A stretch of 64,000 bases of DNA from Palleronia sediminis (GTDB lineage Bacteria; Pseudomonadota; Alphaproteobacteria; Rhodobacterales; Rhodobacteraceae), in NCBI RefSeq assembly GCF_004358695.1, contig NZ_SNAA01000001.1, positions 1-64,000 on the forward strand. Reading direction: 5' to 3'. The notes below the pieces were generated by a model. The model did not search any database, was not told the DNA's origin, and saw nothing but the letters and a program-made list of their open reading frames with translations. Position 1 is the stretch's first letter. Each line of letters begins with the position of its first letter. Made by a program: the position numbers and the translations under genes. Of the stretch, positions 8,174 to 15,990 are shown in pieces.

Positions 8174-8967
8174 CGCCGCTCTCCCCAGCACCGACCCGCC
8201 CAAGCGCAGGGCGGGTGCCACTTGCCGGCCGCCATGCCGCCGCGGCAGAGGACCGCCGTGGGCTCAGCCGCGGCGCGCGGCAGCCATTCCCCCGCCTCGG
8301 AGGCTCGCACCACGGCAACGGCGCGATCCGACATCTCCTGCGCGAGATGCGCATCGAAGGGCACGAGCTCGGCATGCAGCTCCATCGTGTCGCGATTGAG
8401 CGCTGTGAAGAGCGCCGGGGCCGGCAGGTCCATGTAGGCCTGGTAGAGCGCGATCTGGGCGGCGTAGACCGGCCGGGCGAGGCTGACGCCGCGCTTGACC
8501 ACGTCTTTCCAGCTGGCCGCGCCGAGCGCCTTGTTCTCCCAGAGCGCGGAATAGTCCATCGTGACGGGGCCCGCGACGAGGCAACCGTCGATATGTCCCT
8601 TGAAGCGGCCGCCGAGGGCTTCGAACCCGAACTGGCGACCATCGGGTCGCTCGGTGCGCAGGTCGAACCCGGCGATCCGGAACCAGCCGGCGACGATGTC
8701 CTCGGCCCGGTGGCCCGCCTCGAAGATGCGCAGCGTGCGCGGCGCGAACTCCTGGCCCTCGTCCTTGGGCACCGCGAGGAAGTCGTACTGAATCTGGCGC
8801 AGGCAGTCGCGGCCGAGACCCGAGGAACTGACATAGGTACGCGGACGCTCGGCGCGATGGCGCGCGGACAGCGCCGTATCGATGGCGGCGGACACGGCTT
8901 CGGCGATGGGCGGGCGTGGTGCGCCGGCGCCGTAGAGGAAGCCCGATTTATGGTTCAGGTCGATCAT
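8170..8967 (-). CDS. PD-(D/E)XK family phage exonuclease (Cas4/RecB-like)
   Basis: A 265-residue protein with the ordered motifs of the RecB-type nuclease fold: SSSGLGRDCLRQIQYDF near 47-63, EAGHRAEDIVAGW, then GHIDG (metal-binding Asp) near 131-135, and LWENKALG carrying the E-x-K pair near 150, followed by PVYAAQIALYQAYM (motif QxxxY). Such enzymes resect double-stranded ends for phage single-strand annealing, which fits the Sak4-like ATPase and SSB-like protein upstream. The start at 8967 gives the MIDLN N-terminus shared with two other genes of this operon. Confidence 0.8.
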   Translation of the reverse strand: MIDLNHKSGFLYGAGAPRPPIAEAVSAAIDTALSARHRAERPRTYVSSSGLGRDCLRQIQYDFLAVPKDEGQEFAPRTLRIFEAGHRAEDIVAGWFRIAGFDLRTERPDGRQFGFEALGGRFKGHIDGCLVAGPVTMDYSALWENKALGAASWKDVVKRGVSLARPVYAAQIALYQAYMDLPAPALFTALNRDTMELHAELVPFDAHLAQEMSDRAVAVVRASEAGEWLPRAAAEPTAVLCRGGMAAGKWHPPCAWAGRCWGERR

Positions 8968-9179
8968 CGCTCGCGCTCCCAGAAGCCGCCGGCCTGCGCG
9001 ATGCAGGTCAGCTTGTGGAACTGCGCGTCCGTCAGCCGGGCGCTCTCACTGAGGCGCGCGAGCTTCTCGCGGAGGCTGTCGCAGAACTCGATCTCGAAGT
9101 CGGTGACGGCGTTCTCGGTGGCTGCCTCGAGCAGAGGTTTCCAGCTGCAGGACGCGGTGTCGTCGTTCAGGTCGATCAT
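8964..9179 (-). CDS. small phage protein of unknown function (71 aa)
   Basis: The ATG at 9179 (MIDLNDDTASCSWKPLLEAA) overlaps the nuclease start by ATGA at its 3' end. The body is mostly alpha-helical (ENAVTDFEIEFCDSLREKLARL) and ends AQAGGFWERER. No family is recognised. The first five residues and the upstream GC-rich leader match those of the nuclease and primase genes. A small regulator or subunit of the recombination machinery is possible. Confidence 0.6.
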   Translation of the reverse strand: MIDLNDDTASCSWKPLLEAATENAVTDFEIEFCDSLREKLARLSESARLTDAQFHKLTCIAQAGGFWERER

Positions 9180-9190
9180 CGCGCGCCCCC

Positions 9191-9601
9191 TCAGAACGGA
9201 ATGGGGTCGTCGAGGGCCGTGCCGGTGCGCTCCTTGCGCGCGGCCTGGTCCTGCATGCTGTCGATGTAGCCGGTGACCGCCGCCTCGATCAGGCGATCGA
9301 TGTCCTCGGCGCTGCGATGGAAGAAGGGCTCCATGAGCCCGAGGTCGGTGAGCGCTTCGGCGAAGAGCGTCCGCGAATCGCGGATCGCCTGCGCCTCGCG
9401 CGCGGTCTTGTCGATCATGCCGTTGTTCCTTTGGGCGATGGCGCTGCCCGCGTCCTGACAGCGGCGCGAGCAGAAGCGGTGGTAGGGGTGGCGATCCCAG
9501 CGGAGGCCGTGGCAGTAGCCGAAGCCGCGCGCCTCGCGGGCGCAGACGGCGCAAAGCGCTACCCGAGCAAGAAGGTCCCGATCGGGTCCTCGGGCGGCCA
9601 A
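9191..9601 (-). CDS. zinc-finger-type phage protein (DUF6511-like)
   Basis: The frame carries CAVCAREARGFGY followed by FCSRRCQ, two CxxC-type pairs 20-25 residues apart, consistent with a zinc-binding DUF6511-like protein of alphaproteobacterial phages. It then has a helical tail (MIDKTAREAQAIRDSRTLF onward) ending DDPIPF. The start is uncertain. A TTG at 9601 would give about 136 aa and overlap the upstream gene by 43 bp. An internal ATG at 9418 would give 75 aa without the zinc motif. I prefer the longer form because the Cys pattern is conserved-looking. Confidence 0.6.
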   Translation of the reverse strand: MAARGPDRDLLARVALCAVCAREARGFGYCHGLRWDRHPYHRFCSRRCQDAGSAIAQRNNGMIDKTAREAQAIRDSRTLFAEALTDLGLMEPFFHRSAEDIDRLIEAAVTGYIDSMQDQAARKERTGTALDDPIPF

Positions 9602-9789
9602 CCCGCCCTCTGGAGCTTTTCGGACTGGAGCACGATCCAGCGCGAGATCGCATTGCTGGCCATGGCTTCGAGGTCGGCGAGGCTGAGGCTTGCGATGGGG
9701 GCGTGCAGTCTTCCTCGGGCCTCGAGCCATCGTCCGATCTCCAGCGTCGCTTCGCGCGTCACATGCGCCTGCCATTCATCCGGGGTCAT
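9559..9789 (-). CDS. small phage protein of unknown function (76 aa)
   Basis: The ATG at 9789 begins MTPDEWQAHVTREATLEIG. The protein is helical throughout, with the repeated pattern (L/I)xxLexMAsnAIsRW, and ends DPIGTFLLG. It lies between the SSB-like gene and the zinc-finger gene in the same leftward operon and overlaps the latter. No family is recognised. The alternative long frame back to 10446 is antisense-type noise within the SSB-like gene, so only the last 76 codons are annotated. Confidence 0.55.
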   Translation of the reverse strand: MTPDEWQAHVTREATLEIGRWLEARGRLHAPIASLSLADLEAMASNAISRWIVLQSEKLQRAGWPPEDPIGTFLLG

Positions 9790-9868
9790 CGGCCCGGCAG
9801 GATCGCGTTGGGCCGCGGGCCGCGACGAAGGCCGGTTTGACCTCCGCCGCCGCGCTGCCGACCGCGCC

Positions 9869-10651
9869 TCACCCATTGAGCCAGGCGGGCATGCCGGTCG
9901 CCGGCGCCCCGCTCGGCGGGGACGGCGGGGCCGCTGCCGGTTGCTGGGCGGCGGGCGGCTGCTGGGCGGGCGGTTGCTGCGGAGCCGGCGCCTGCGCGCC
10001 CCAGGCCGGGGCCGCCGCCGGGGCTTGCGGCTGCGCACCCCATGCCGGCGTGGGCGCCTGCCAGCCCGGCGCCGGCGCGCTCGCGGCCTTGCGCGGCGGG
10101 GCGTTGACGGGCTCCGGGGGCACGGTTTCGCCGCGCATGATCGCGGCATGCTGCGGCTCGTCGGGCAGAACGACGTTCGCGATCCGATTCTGGTCCCGGT
10201 ATTGGGGGTTGGAGGCGGGCTCCACCATGATGCGCGCTGCGAAGACGATGCCGTCGAGGTGCTTGAGCCCGGGCAGCACCCGCTTGGCCTTGGCGTCGGG
10301 GCTTTCGTCCCTGGGATCGAGCCCGAGAGCGCTGTCGACCATCGCCCGAAAGGTGGATTTCGAGATCTTCCAGCCGATCGACTGCCCCTTCTCGTCGACC
10401 TTGCCGCCCGCCACGGTGAAGCTCTGCCAGAACTTCCGCCGGGCATGCGGCCCCTCGAGGATGGTGAACTCGCAGTCCAGCATCTTCGCGTCGCTCGACT
10501 GCGAGGCTTTCAGGAGCTTGGCGTCCATCTGCGTGGCGCCGTCGACGCCGCCGGGGCGCACGGTCAGGCGGACCTTGGCGAAGGTGCCGTCGGGGATCAG
10601 CTCGCCGATGGGGGCCATCTGCGGCTGGGCGTCGTTGAGGTCGTAGCTCAT
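9869..10651 (-). CDS. phage single-strand DNA-binding-like protein with Pro/Ala/Gln tail
   Basis: A 260-residue protein (MSYDLNDAQPQMAPIGELIPDG) whose N-terminal 170 residues form a compact beta-rich domain, with FAKVRLTVRPGG and CEFTILEGPHARRKFWQSFTV. The last 80 residues are low-complexity Pro-Ala-Gln with repeated PAWGAQ units, ending MPAWLNG. A folded domain followed by a flexible tail with a short conserved tip is the SSB plan, and the position next to a Sak4-like ATPase agrees. A specific SSB family was not recognised, so the function is an inference from architecture and neighbours. Confidence 0.6.
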   Translation of the reverse strand: MSYDLNDAQPQMAPIGELIPDGTFAKVRLTVRPGGVDGATQMDAKLLKASQSSDAKMLDCEFTILEGPHARRKFWQSFTVAGGKVDEKGQSIGWKISKSTFRAMVDSALGLDPRDESPDAKAKRVLPGLKHLDGIVFAARIMVEPASNPQYRDQNRIANVVLPDEPQHAAIMRGETVPPEPVNAPPRKAASAPAPGWQAPTPAWGAQPQAPAAAPAWGAQAPAPQQPPAQQPPAAQQPAAAPPSPPSGAPATGMPAWLNG

Positions 10652-10673
10652 GGGTCTGTCCTTTGCATCTGGA

Positions 10674-11531
10674 TCAGGAAGGGATGGCGGTTTGGGCGGG
10701 TGCGCGGCCGTCGATCTTCGCGATTAGCGCGCCGAGATCTGGCGGCTCGGTCACATCGAGGCGGCCGGAGCGGTCCTTGGCGGGAAGGCCCCAGGGGTTG
10801 CCGGAGCGGCAGACGAGCCGGCGCTCGGCGGAGGTCTCATCGAGGGTCCATTCGCCCTTGGCGTCGCGGCCGAAGAGCTGCATGGAGACCACCTGATCGA
10901 CGATGCCCGGCAACTCGCGCCCGGCCTTGGTGCCCTCCATCTGCGGCTGCCAGGTCGCCGTGCCGAACTCGTCGGTGACCTTTTCGAGCACGCCGACGAA
11001 GATCACCGTCTTGCCGCGGGCGTGCTGCAGGTGCTTCAGCGCCTGGATCACCTCGCGGCCGAGCAGCCCGTAGGCGCCGCGGACATCAGGCTTCCCGGTC
11101 CGCTCGGAGAAGGCCTCCGGCTGCTGGCGGGCATAGGCCATGGCCTGCCGCGTCAGGTCGGTGATCGAGTCGACGAAGACGATCCGTTTCCGGGCGAGAA
11201 AGTCCTCGATGCCGGTGCCGAGATACTGCTGCTGCAGCCAGGCGTGATACTCGGCGCCGTACCAGGACTTCGGATGCTGGGCCGGATCGTGCCCACCGAT
11301 CAGCACGGCGAGGTCGCGGAAATCTGTGAAGCTGCGCACCGGGATCGAGTCACCGCGCCAGTCCTGCACCGACTTCATGCCGGCCTCGAGGTCGAGGCAG
11401 ACCGTCTCCTCGGCGGGCAGCGTCTTCAGGAGCGTCGTCTTGCCGACGCCGGGCGGGCCGAAGATGGCGAGGGACGTCTTGTTCTCGGCGGCCGAGAGCC
11501 GTTCGTCGGCGGTGATGATGCGGAAGGCCAT
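10674..11531 (-). CDS. Sak4-like single-strand annealing ATPase (AAA_24)
   Basis: A 285-residue RecA-fold ATPase. The start is the ATG at 11531 (MAFRIITADERLSAAENK). Walker A FGPPGVGKTTLL lies near residues 23-34, and Walker B-like KRIVFVDSITDL near 114-125. This matches phage AAA_24/Sak4 proteins, which pair single strands together with a phage SSB. It sits directly upstream of the SSB-like gene, with the PD-(D/E)XK exonuclease further along, giving a complete annealing recombination set. It lies 104 bp from the next upstream gene, so a promoter or processing site could lie at 11532-11635. Confidence 0.8.
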   Translation of the reverse strand: MAFRIITADERLSAAENKTSLAIFGPPGVGKTTLLKTLPAEETVCLDLEAGMKSVQDWRGDSIPVRSFTDFRDLAVLIGGHDPAQHPKSWYGAEYHAWLQQQYLGTGIEDFLARKRIVFVDSITDLTRQAMAYARQQPEAFSERTGKPDVRGAYGLLGREVIQALKHLQHARGKTVIFVGVLEKVTDEFGTATWQPQMEGTKAGRELPGIVDQVVSMQLFGRDAKGEWTLDETSAERRLVCRSGNPWGLPAKDRSGRLDVTEPPDLGALIAKIDGRAPAQTAIPS

Positions 11532-11635
11532 GGGGTTCTCCGGAATGTGCATTCAGGGGGCGCGGCGGCGGGGGTGACCGGGTGCCGAAGGGGAACCTGC
11601 CCGGCGTTGCCGACCGGGCGTCCCGCCGCCGCGCG

Positions 11636-12154
11636 TCACCGGTCTCGAGCCTCGAGCCGGAAGACGGGTTTGCCGGTGGTCTCGCTGCGCGCGTCCGCGA
11701 AGCCCTCGCGCATCGCCGCGGGCCAGGCGCCGAAGCGCCGCTCGGGCACGCGGTAGGCGATCTCGAGATACTCGGTCGGATCGTCGCCGGCGGCGCGGAT
11801 GCGCTCGGCCATCGCGGCGAGGCGGTCCTGATCCCAGGAGATCTTCTTGGGCAGGTCCGCGACGATCACGACGCCCTCGTCCTCGACCCGCACCGTGCCG
11901 CTGGTCTTGCCCTGCGCGGCCCGCTCGGCCGCGGCGGCGGTCTCGTAGCGCTGCGCGATGCCGGCCTCGAGCCGGTCCCGCAGCCGCTTCACGCGGGCGG
12001 TCTCGGCGAGCGCGGTCGTCTGCAGATCCAGGAGCATCTCGGGCGGCAGCGCCGCGATGTCGCCGATGGCGAGACCCTCGAGATCGTTGAAATACGGGGC
12101 GTTGTCGGGGTGCGGCATGGCGGGGTCTCCATTGGAAGGGAATGGCAGGGCCAT
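11636..12154 (-). CDS. conserved phage protein of unknown function (172 aa)
   Basis: The ATG at 12154 (MALPFPSNGDPAMPH) is used; a GTG codon immediately before it or an ATG at 12118 are alternatives. The protein has an Ala-rich helical middle (LAETARVKRLRDRLEAGIAQRY, then AAAAERAAQGK) followed by a small beta-rich C-terminal part (VRVEDEGVVIVADLPKKISWD). Similar proteins stand upstream of Sak4-like ATPases in alphaproteobacterial prophages. No enzymatic motif is visible; the helical half may mediate oligomerisation. Confidence 0.6.
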   Translation of the reverse strand: MALPFPSNGDPAMPHPDNAPYFNDLEGLAIGDIAALPPEMLLDLQTTALAETARVKRLRDRLEAGIAQRYETAAAAERAAQGKTSGTVRVEDEGVVIVADLPKKISWDQDRLAAMAERIRAAGDDPTEYLEIAYRVPERRFGAWPAAMREGFADARSETTGKPVFRLEARDR

Positions 12155-12501
12155 CACGCGGCGCGCTCTTCGAGGAGCAGCGTCGAGAGCGAGGCGTTGG
12201 CGGCTCTGGGTCTGGGTCGCGCGACGGCGATGTAGGCGAAGCGATCGGGGCCCACGCGTTCCTGCACGAGGTGGACGAGGCCCTTCTCGAAGGCGCCCAA
12301 CGCGGCCTGACCGAGATCGGCAAGCTGACGGCGCTCGGGCTCGGGCAAGGTCGAAATCACCGGCGTGACATCGATCCCGAGAAAGCCGCAGTGGTACTCG
12401 ATCCTGGTGCCAGCCTCGGCCTGTGCGATCCAGGCGTAGAGCTCGACGTCAGTGAGCCGCGGCCTCGCTACGCGGGCGCCGATTGGGGTTGCGGCGACCA
12501 T
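12154..12501 (-). CDS. small phage protein of unknown function (115 aa)
   Basis: The ATG at 12501 (MVAATPIGARVARPRLTDVE) abuts the stop of the excisionase-like gene, and its stop overlaps the next start, so it is coupled on both sides. It has LYAWIAQAEAGTRIEYHCGFLGIDV, then a helical LPEPERRQLADLGQAALGAFE region, and ends with a conserved-looking RFAYIAVARPRP segment. No family is named with confidence. Confidence 0.6.
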   Translation of the reverse strand: MVAATPIGARVARPRLTDVELYAWIAQAEAGTRIEYHCGFLGIDVTPVISTLPEPERRQLADLGQAALGAFEKGLVHLVQERVGPDRFAYIAVARPRPRAANASLSTLLLEERAA

Positions 12502-12797
12502 CAGCACAGCCGCGCAGTCCGCTGGTGCGTTGCACCATGACCGGTGTCTCGCGCTGGGTCCGCGGTCAGACGGCGGGGCGTGTGACCGACGCGCGCGACG
12601 GCCTCGCTGATCTTCAAGGCGCGCTGAAGCTGGCTCTGCTCGAAGGCCTCGATGTCGGCGAGCCGATAGAGCACGCGCCCGCCGAGCTTGAGGAAGGCCG
12701 GTCCCTGGCCGTTGTAGCGCCAGCGTTCCAGCGTCCGGTGGGAGATCCCCCAGCGCCGGGCCAGCTCCTTCTGGTTCAGGCAATGCCTCTGCAGCAT
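12501..12797 (-). CDS. AlpA/excisionase-like helix-turn-helix protein
   Basis: A 98-residue protein starting at the ATG at 12797 (MLQRHCLNQKELARRWGISH). The first 55 residues form a MerR/HTH_17-type winged helix: QKELARRWGISHRTLERWRY, then GPAFLKLGGRVLYRLADIEAFE. Such proteins act as excisionases or early activators. It is the first gene of the leftward early operon, next to a 203-bp GC-skewed intergenic region, so it may control that promoter or assist the serine recombinase in excision. Confidence 0.8.
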   Translation of the reverse strand: MLQRHCLNQKELARRWGISHRTLERWRYNGQGPAFLKLGGRVLYRLADIEAFEQSQLQRALKISEAVARVGHTPRRLTADPARDTGHGATHQRTARLC

Positions 12798-13000
12798 CGA
12801 TGTCTCCTCTCGTGTCGTCGTTGAGGAGACAGTGCGCAATTACGGTGTGGGATGTCGTGGGGACTGGCGGGGGATGCAGAGGGGGATCAGTCGGCCCTTG
12901 CGGGACTGGCGTTTGGCGGCTGGCCGGGCGCCGTCATCCCCCACCATCCCTCACTCGTCCCCCTCCCGATCCCACAGGAAAACGGGCGAAACGAGATCGG
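12798..13000. promoter_or_regulatory. GGGAT/ATCCC-rich early promoter or origin region
   Basis: 203 bp between the excisionase-like gene and the 227-aa gene, both leftward. GTGGGATGTC, GGGGGATGCAG and GGGGGATCAG run forward at 12848-12890. CATCCCCCACC, CATCCCTCAC and GATCCCAC run in the opposite sense at 12934-12975. The arms could pair around a GC-rich centre. Repeated short motifs in dyad arrangement next to replication genes suggest an origin or operator set; no experiment can be inferred from sequence alone. Confidence 0.4.
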
Positions 13001-13684
13001 TCAGTAGAGATTCAGACGGTAGCCGCCACGCCGGTCGGAGCGGATCAGATGCCGCCAGTCCTTCTGCGACTTGAAGACGTCGGCCATGCGCAGGCTCTTC
13101 GAGCCGGCGCGCGACAGGATCGCCTTGCCGTTCTGCCAGGGCGCGCCGGCCTGCGCCGTTTCGTGCAGCGCGCGCACGACTTCCGCCTGGATCGGGCCCA
13201 GCTTGAACCGGCATCCGTTGCAGCGGACTTCGAAGTAATCGACCGAGTGGATGAAGGTCGCCTCCTCCATCGGCTGCCCGCCCGGCGAGAATCCGGTCTC
13301 GATCTCGAAACGGTCGCGTTCATCGCGCCTTAGAAGGAGGTCGCCGATCATGACGAGGACGGGCTGCGCATCGCCCCAGGTCGTCGCGTAGTCGGCCTTC
13401 GGCGTCCGAAAACTCGCGAGATGAACCTCACCGCACCGGAAAAGCTGAAACACATCGCGGGCGTGGAGATCGAGCAGACCGCTGTAGTAGCTCTGCTCCC
13501 ACGGCACCCTATAGGTCTCGCCTCGGTCGTCCTCCTCGATGTCGCCGAACTCCATGGGCGCGCTGAACACGCGCACCGACAGACGCAGCTTGTCGTTCTC
13601 GGCGAGGTAGATCAGGTCCGCTTCCGTGATCTGCCACCGCTCGAGGATCTCGGGGAGCGTGAAGTACGATTTGTCGATATGCAT
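13001..13684 (-). CDS. phage early protein of unknown function, winged-helix-like C-terminus (227 aa)
   Basis: The protein opens MHIDKSYFTLPEILERWQIT, where PEILERWQITEADLIYLAE looks like a small helix-turn-helix. The middle has a CxxC (VRCNGCRFKLG near 152-162). The last 55 residues (PWQNGKAILSRAGSKSLRMADVFKSQKDWRHLI) look like a winged-helix domain. Similar proteins lie beside the repressor in alphaproteobacterial prophages. It is divergent from the LexA-like repressor across 116 bp, so both are probably controlled from the same operator zone. Confidence 0.65.
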   Translation of the reverse strand: MHIDKSYFTLPEILERWQITEADLIYLAENDKLRLSVRVFSAPMEFGDIEEDDRGETYRVPWEQSYYSGLLDLHARDVFQLFRCGEVHLASFRTPKADYATTWGDAQPVLVMIGDLLLRRDERDRFEIETGFSPGGQPMEEATFIHSVDYFEVRCNGCRFKLGPIQAEVVRALHETAQAGAPWQNGKAILSRAGSKSLRMADVFKSQKDWRHLIRSDRRGGYRLNLY

Positions 13685-13800
13685 TCACTGCCCTCCGCGC
13701 CGATTCCCGTGTAAGATGTTTACCTTCTGTTCTTATTCGCTTGACGGGCTCCGATCAATCCGATTTCATCCTATTTCATCCACAGTTGGGTGGGGATGAC
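13685..13800. promoter_or_regulatory. divergent operator region of the prophage repressor
   Basis: 116 bp between divergent genes. TAAGA at 13711 and TCTTA near 13733 form short inverted arms. TTGACG at 13741-13746 can serve as a rightward -35. A tandem 10-bp repeat, cgATTTCATC then ctATTTCATC, fills 13761-13780 just upstream of the repressor start at 13801. This is the expected place for binding by the HTH domain of the repressor. Confidence 0.5.
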
Positions 13801-14478
13801 ATGACCGAGCACCACACGCTTTCCGACCGCCTCAGGGCCCGGGCCAACCAGCTCGGCATCAGCCCCGCCCACGTCGCCGAGATGGCCGGCGTGAACCGCT
13901 CCTTCGTCTATGACATCCTCCGCGGACGCTCGACGCGCCCTGGCATAGACCGGCTGGCCGAGGTCGCCCGCGTGCTGAAGGTGGATCGCGACTGGCTGAT
14001 CCATGGCATCGGTGAGGTGGAGGGGAAGCCCCCCTTCCTGGACAATCCTGACGACGCCTTCGTTGCCATCGCCCACGCCACCCCGCGCCCCGCGATGGGC
14101 GGCGGCGCCGTCGTGACCGAGGACGGCGACACGCCCGGCCGGGTCTATCATTTCCGCCGCTCCTGGATCCGAAACAGCCTCAAGGCCACCCCGTCGCAGC
14201 TGCGCATCATGCATGTGGAGGGCGACAGCATGGCGCCGACGCTCATCAGCGGCGACGCGGTGCTGGTCGACATGACCCGCCGCGCGCCCAACCCACCGGG
14301 CATCTTCGTGCTGGACGACGGGATGGGACTTGTCGCCAAGCGGCTCGAGCACATCCCCAACAGCGACCCGCCCGCAGTGCGCGTCATCTCCGACAACAAG
14401 CACTACCCCGAATACGAAAGAACGGCCGACGAGATCCACATCGTCGGCCGCATCCGTTGGTTCGCGCGGGAGATCTGA
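13801..14478 (+). CDS. LexA/C2-like phage repressor (XRE HTH plus S24 peptidase)
   Basis: A 225-residue repressor. Residues 7-62 are an XRE helix-turn-helix (ISPAHVAEMAGVNRSFVYDIL). Residues about 115-220 are an S24 self-cleaving domain with the catalytic Ser143 in VEGDSMAPTL and Lys180 in GMGLVAKRLEH. DNA damage with RecA would trigger cleavage and induction. The ATG at 13801 is preferred over a TTG at 13741 because the latter would include the operator repeats. It is followed one base later by a GTG-start gene, so they are co-transcribed. Confidence 0.88.
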   Translation: MTEHHTLSDRLRARANQLGISPAHVAEMAGVNRSFVYDILRGRSTRPGIDRLAEVARVLKVDRDWLIHGIGEVEGKPPFLDNPDDAFVAIAHATPRPAMGGGAVVTEDGDTPGRVYHFRRSWIRNSLKATPSQLRIMHVEGDSMAPTLISGDAVLVDMTRRAPNPPGIFVLDDGMGLVAKRLEHIPNSDPPAVRVISDNKHYPEYERTADEIHIVGRIRWFAREI

Positions 14479-14479
14479 G

Positions 14480-15211
14480 GTGATTGCGTTCCGCGAGGTC
14501 GATGATGCCGATCCGGCGCTGGCGTTCTCGCCGCTGGTGCGCGGGATCGAGAAGACCTTCGCCTGGATCGGCGAGCATAGCGGCGTCCCACTGACGCCGT
14601 CCAAGACCTTCAAGCGGGTGTTCGTGCATTGGGCCGCGGCCAAGTTCGACTGGCCTGGCCACACCGAGGCGGACCTCTTCGCCGTCAACAAGGTTCTGAA
14701 CGAGCCGGACTTCGCCCCGCTCATGGTGCTGCACGACCTGATGATCGCGATGAAGCTAGGGCGGCACTACAAGGGTGAGTTCCGCCTGACCAAGACCGGC
14801 CAGGCGCTGGCGGGCCATCCCGGCCGGATTTTCGGCACGGTCGTCCCGTTCTTCCTGTTCCGGATCAACCACGCCAACATGTCGCGGTTCGACGATGCGC
14901 CGATCCTGGGCAACTGGGACGTGTTCCTGAACGTGCTCAACGTCGAGACCGAGGACGGCGCCACCGGCGCCCACCTCCGCCGCGTGCTGTTCGGCGAGCC
15001 CGAGACTGGCCCGCTCCCGCACTACGACGAGGTGATGGGCCAGCTCTACATCCAGGTCCTGCGCCCGCTCTGCTGGGCTGGCCTGTTGCAGCAGGAACGC
15101 GGCACGGCCAGCTATCGGTTCGAAGAGGCGGTGTTTATGAAGACGCCGCTCTGGAGATCGGCGCTGGTTCTCGACACCGATGCCCAGGTCGCGCCGGCGA
15201 TACGTCACTGA
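14480..15211 (+). CDS. conserved protein of unknown function after the repressor (243 aa)
   Basis: A GTG start at 14480 (reading M-I-A-F-R-E-V-D-D-A-D) follows the repressor stop by one base; the frame is open further back only as a shadow of the repressor. The protein has no Cys cluster or transmembrane segment. Trp and Phe clusters (VHWAAAKFDWPGH, TVVPFFLFRINHANMSRFDD) and a helical C-terminus suggest a globular intracellular protein, perhaps winged-helix in its last third (PLCWAGLLQQERGTASYRF). Similar genes accompany serine-recombinase prophages in Rhodobacterales. No function is assigned. Confidence 0.65.
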   Translation: MIAFREVDDADPALAFSPLVRGIEKTFAWIGEHSGVPLTPSKTFKRVFVHWAAAKFDWPGHTEADLFAVNKVLNEPDFAPLMVLHDLMIAMKLGRHYKGEFRLTKTGQALAGHPGRIFGTVVPFFLFRINHANMSRFDDAPILGNWDVFLNVLNVETEDGATGAHLRRVLFGEPETGPLPHYDEVMGQLYIQVLRPLCWAGLLQQERGTASYRFEEAVFMKTPLWRSALVLDTDAQVAPAIRH

Positions 15212-15310
15212 GGCTCCGCCGGTTCCCATCCTCTGCGCAGGCTTACGCGGAAATCCCATAAGCCTTTGAATCCGATTGTTTTCAGAGGGTGCGCGGGTAG
15301 CGTTTCCCCC

Positions 15311-15534
15311 ATGCGAAACGCGCCGAAAAATCCTCAGCGGGGTTCAAACCCGCTGCCACCCGACCGGATGACACCCGCTGAACGCCGCGCCGAACTGTGC
15401 GGTCTGCTGGCGCTGGGGCTGGTCCGGTTGCGGCTGCGCGAGCGCGGCGAACCTTCTGACGAGCCTGGAGAAATTCGCCTACACTCTCCGGCCGACCGAT
15501 GCCGTCATGCAGCTCCAACTCATCGGAGAAATGC

Positions 15535-15538
<4 letters not shown>
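15311..15538 (+). CDS. small protein preceding DUF2924 (75 aa)
   Basis: The ATG at 15311 opens MRNAPKNPQRGSNPLPPDRM. Next comes TPAERRAELCGLLALGLVRL, a helical segment often seen directly before DUF2924 genes in alphaproteobacterial elements. It ends 4 bp inside the DUF2924 start, giving an ATGA-like overlap. It is Arg-rich and probably DNA-associated. The repeated conjunction with DUF2924 and the recombinase suggests a shared role in integration, which is an inference. Confidence 0.6.
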
Positions 15539-15986
<448 letters not shown>

Positions 15987-15990
<4 letters not shown>

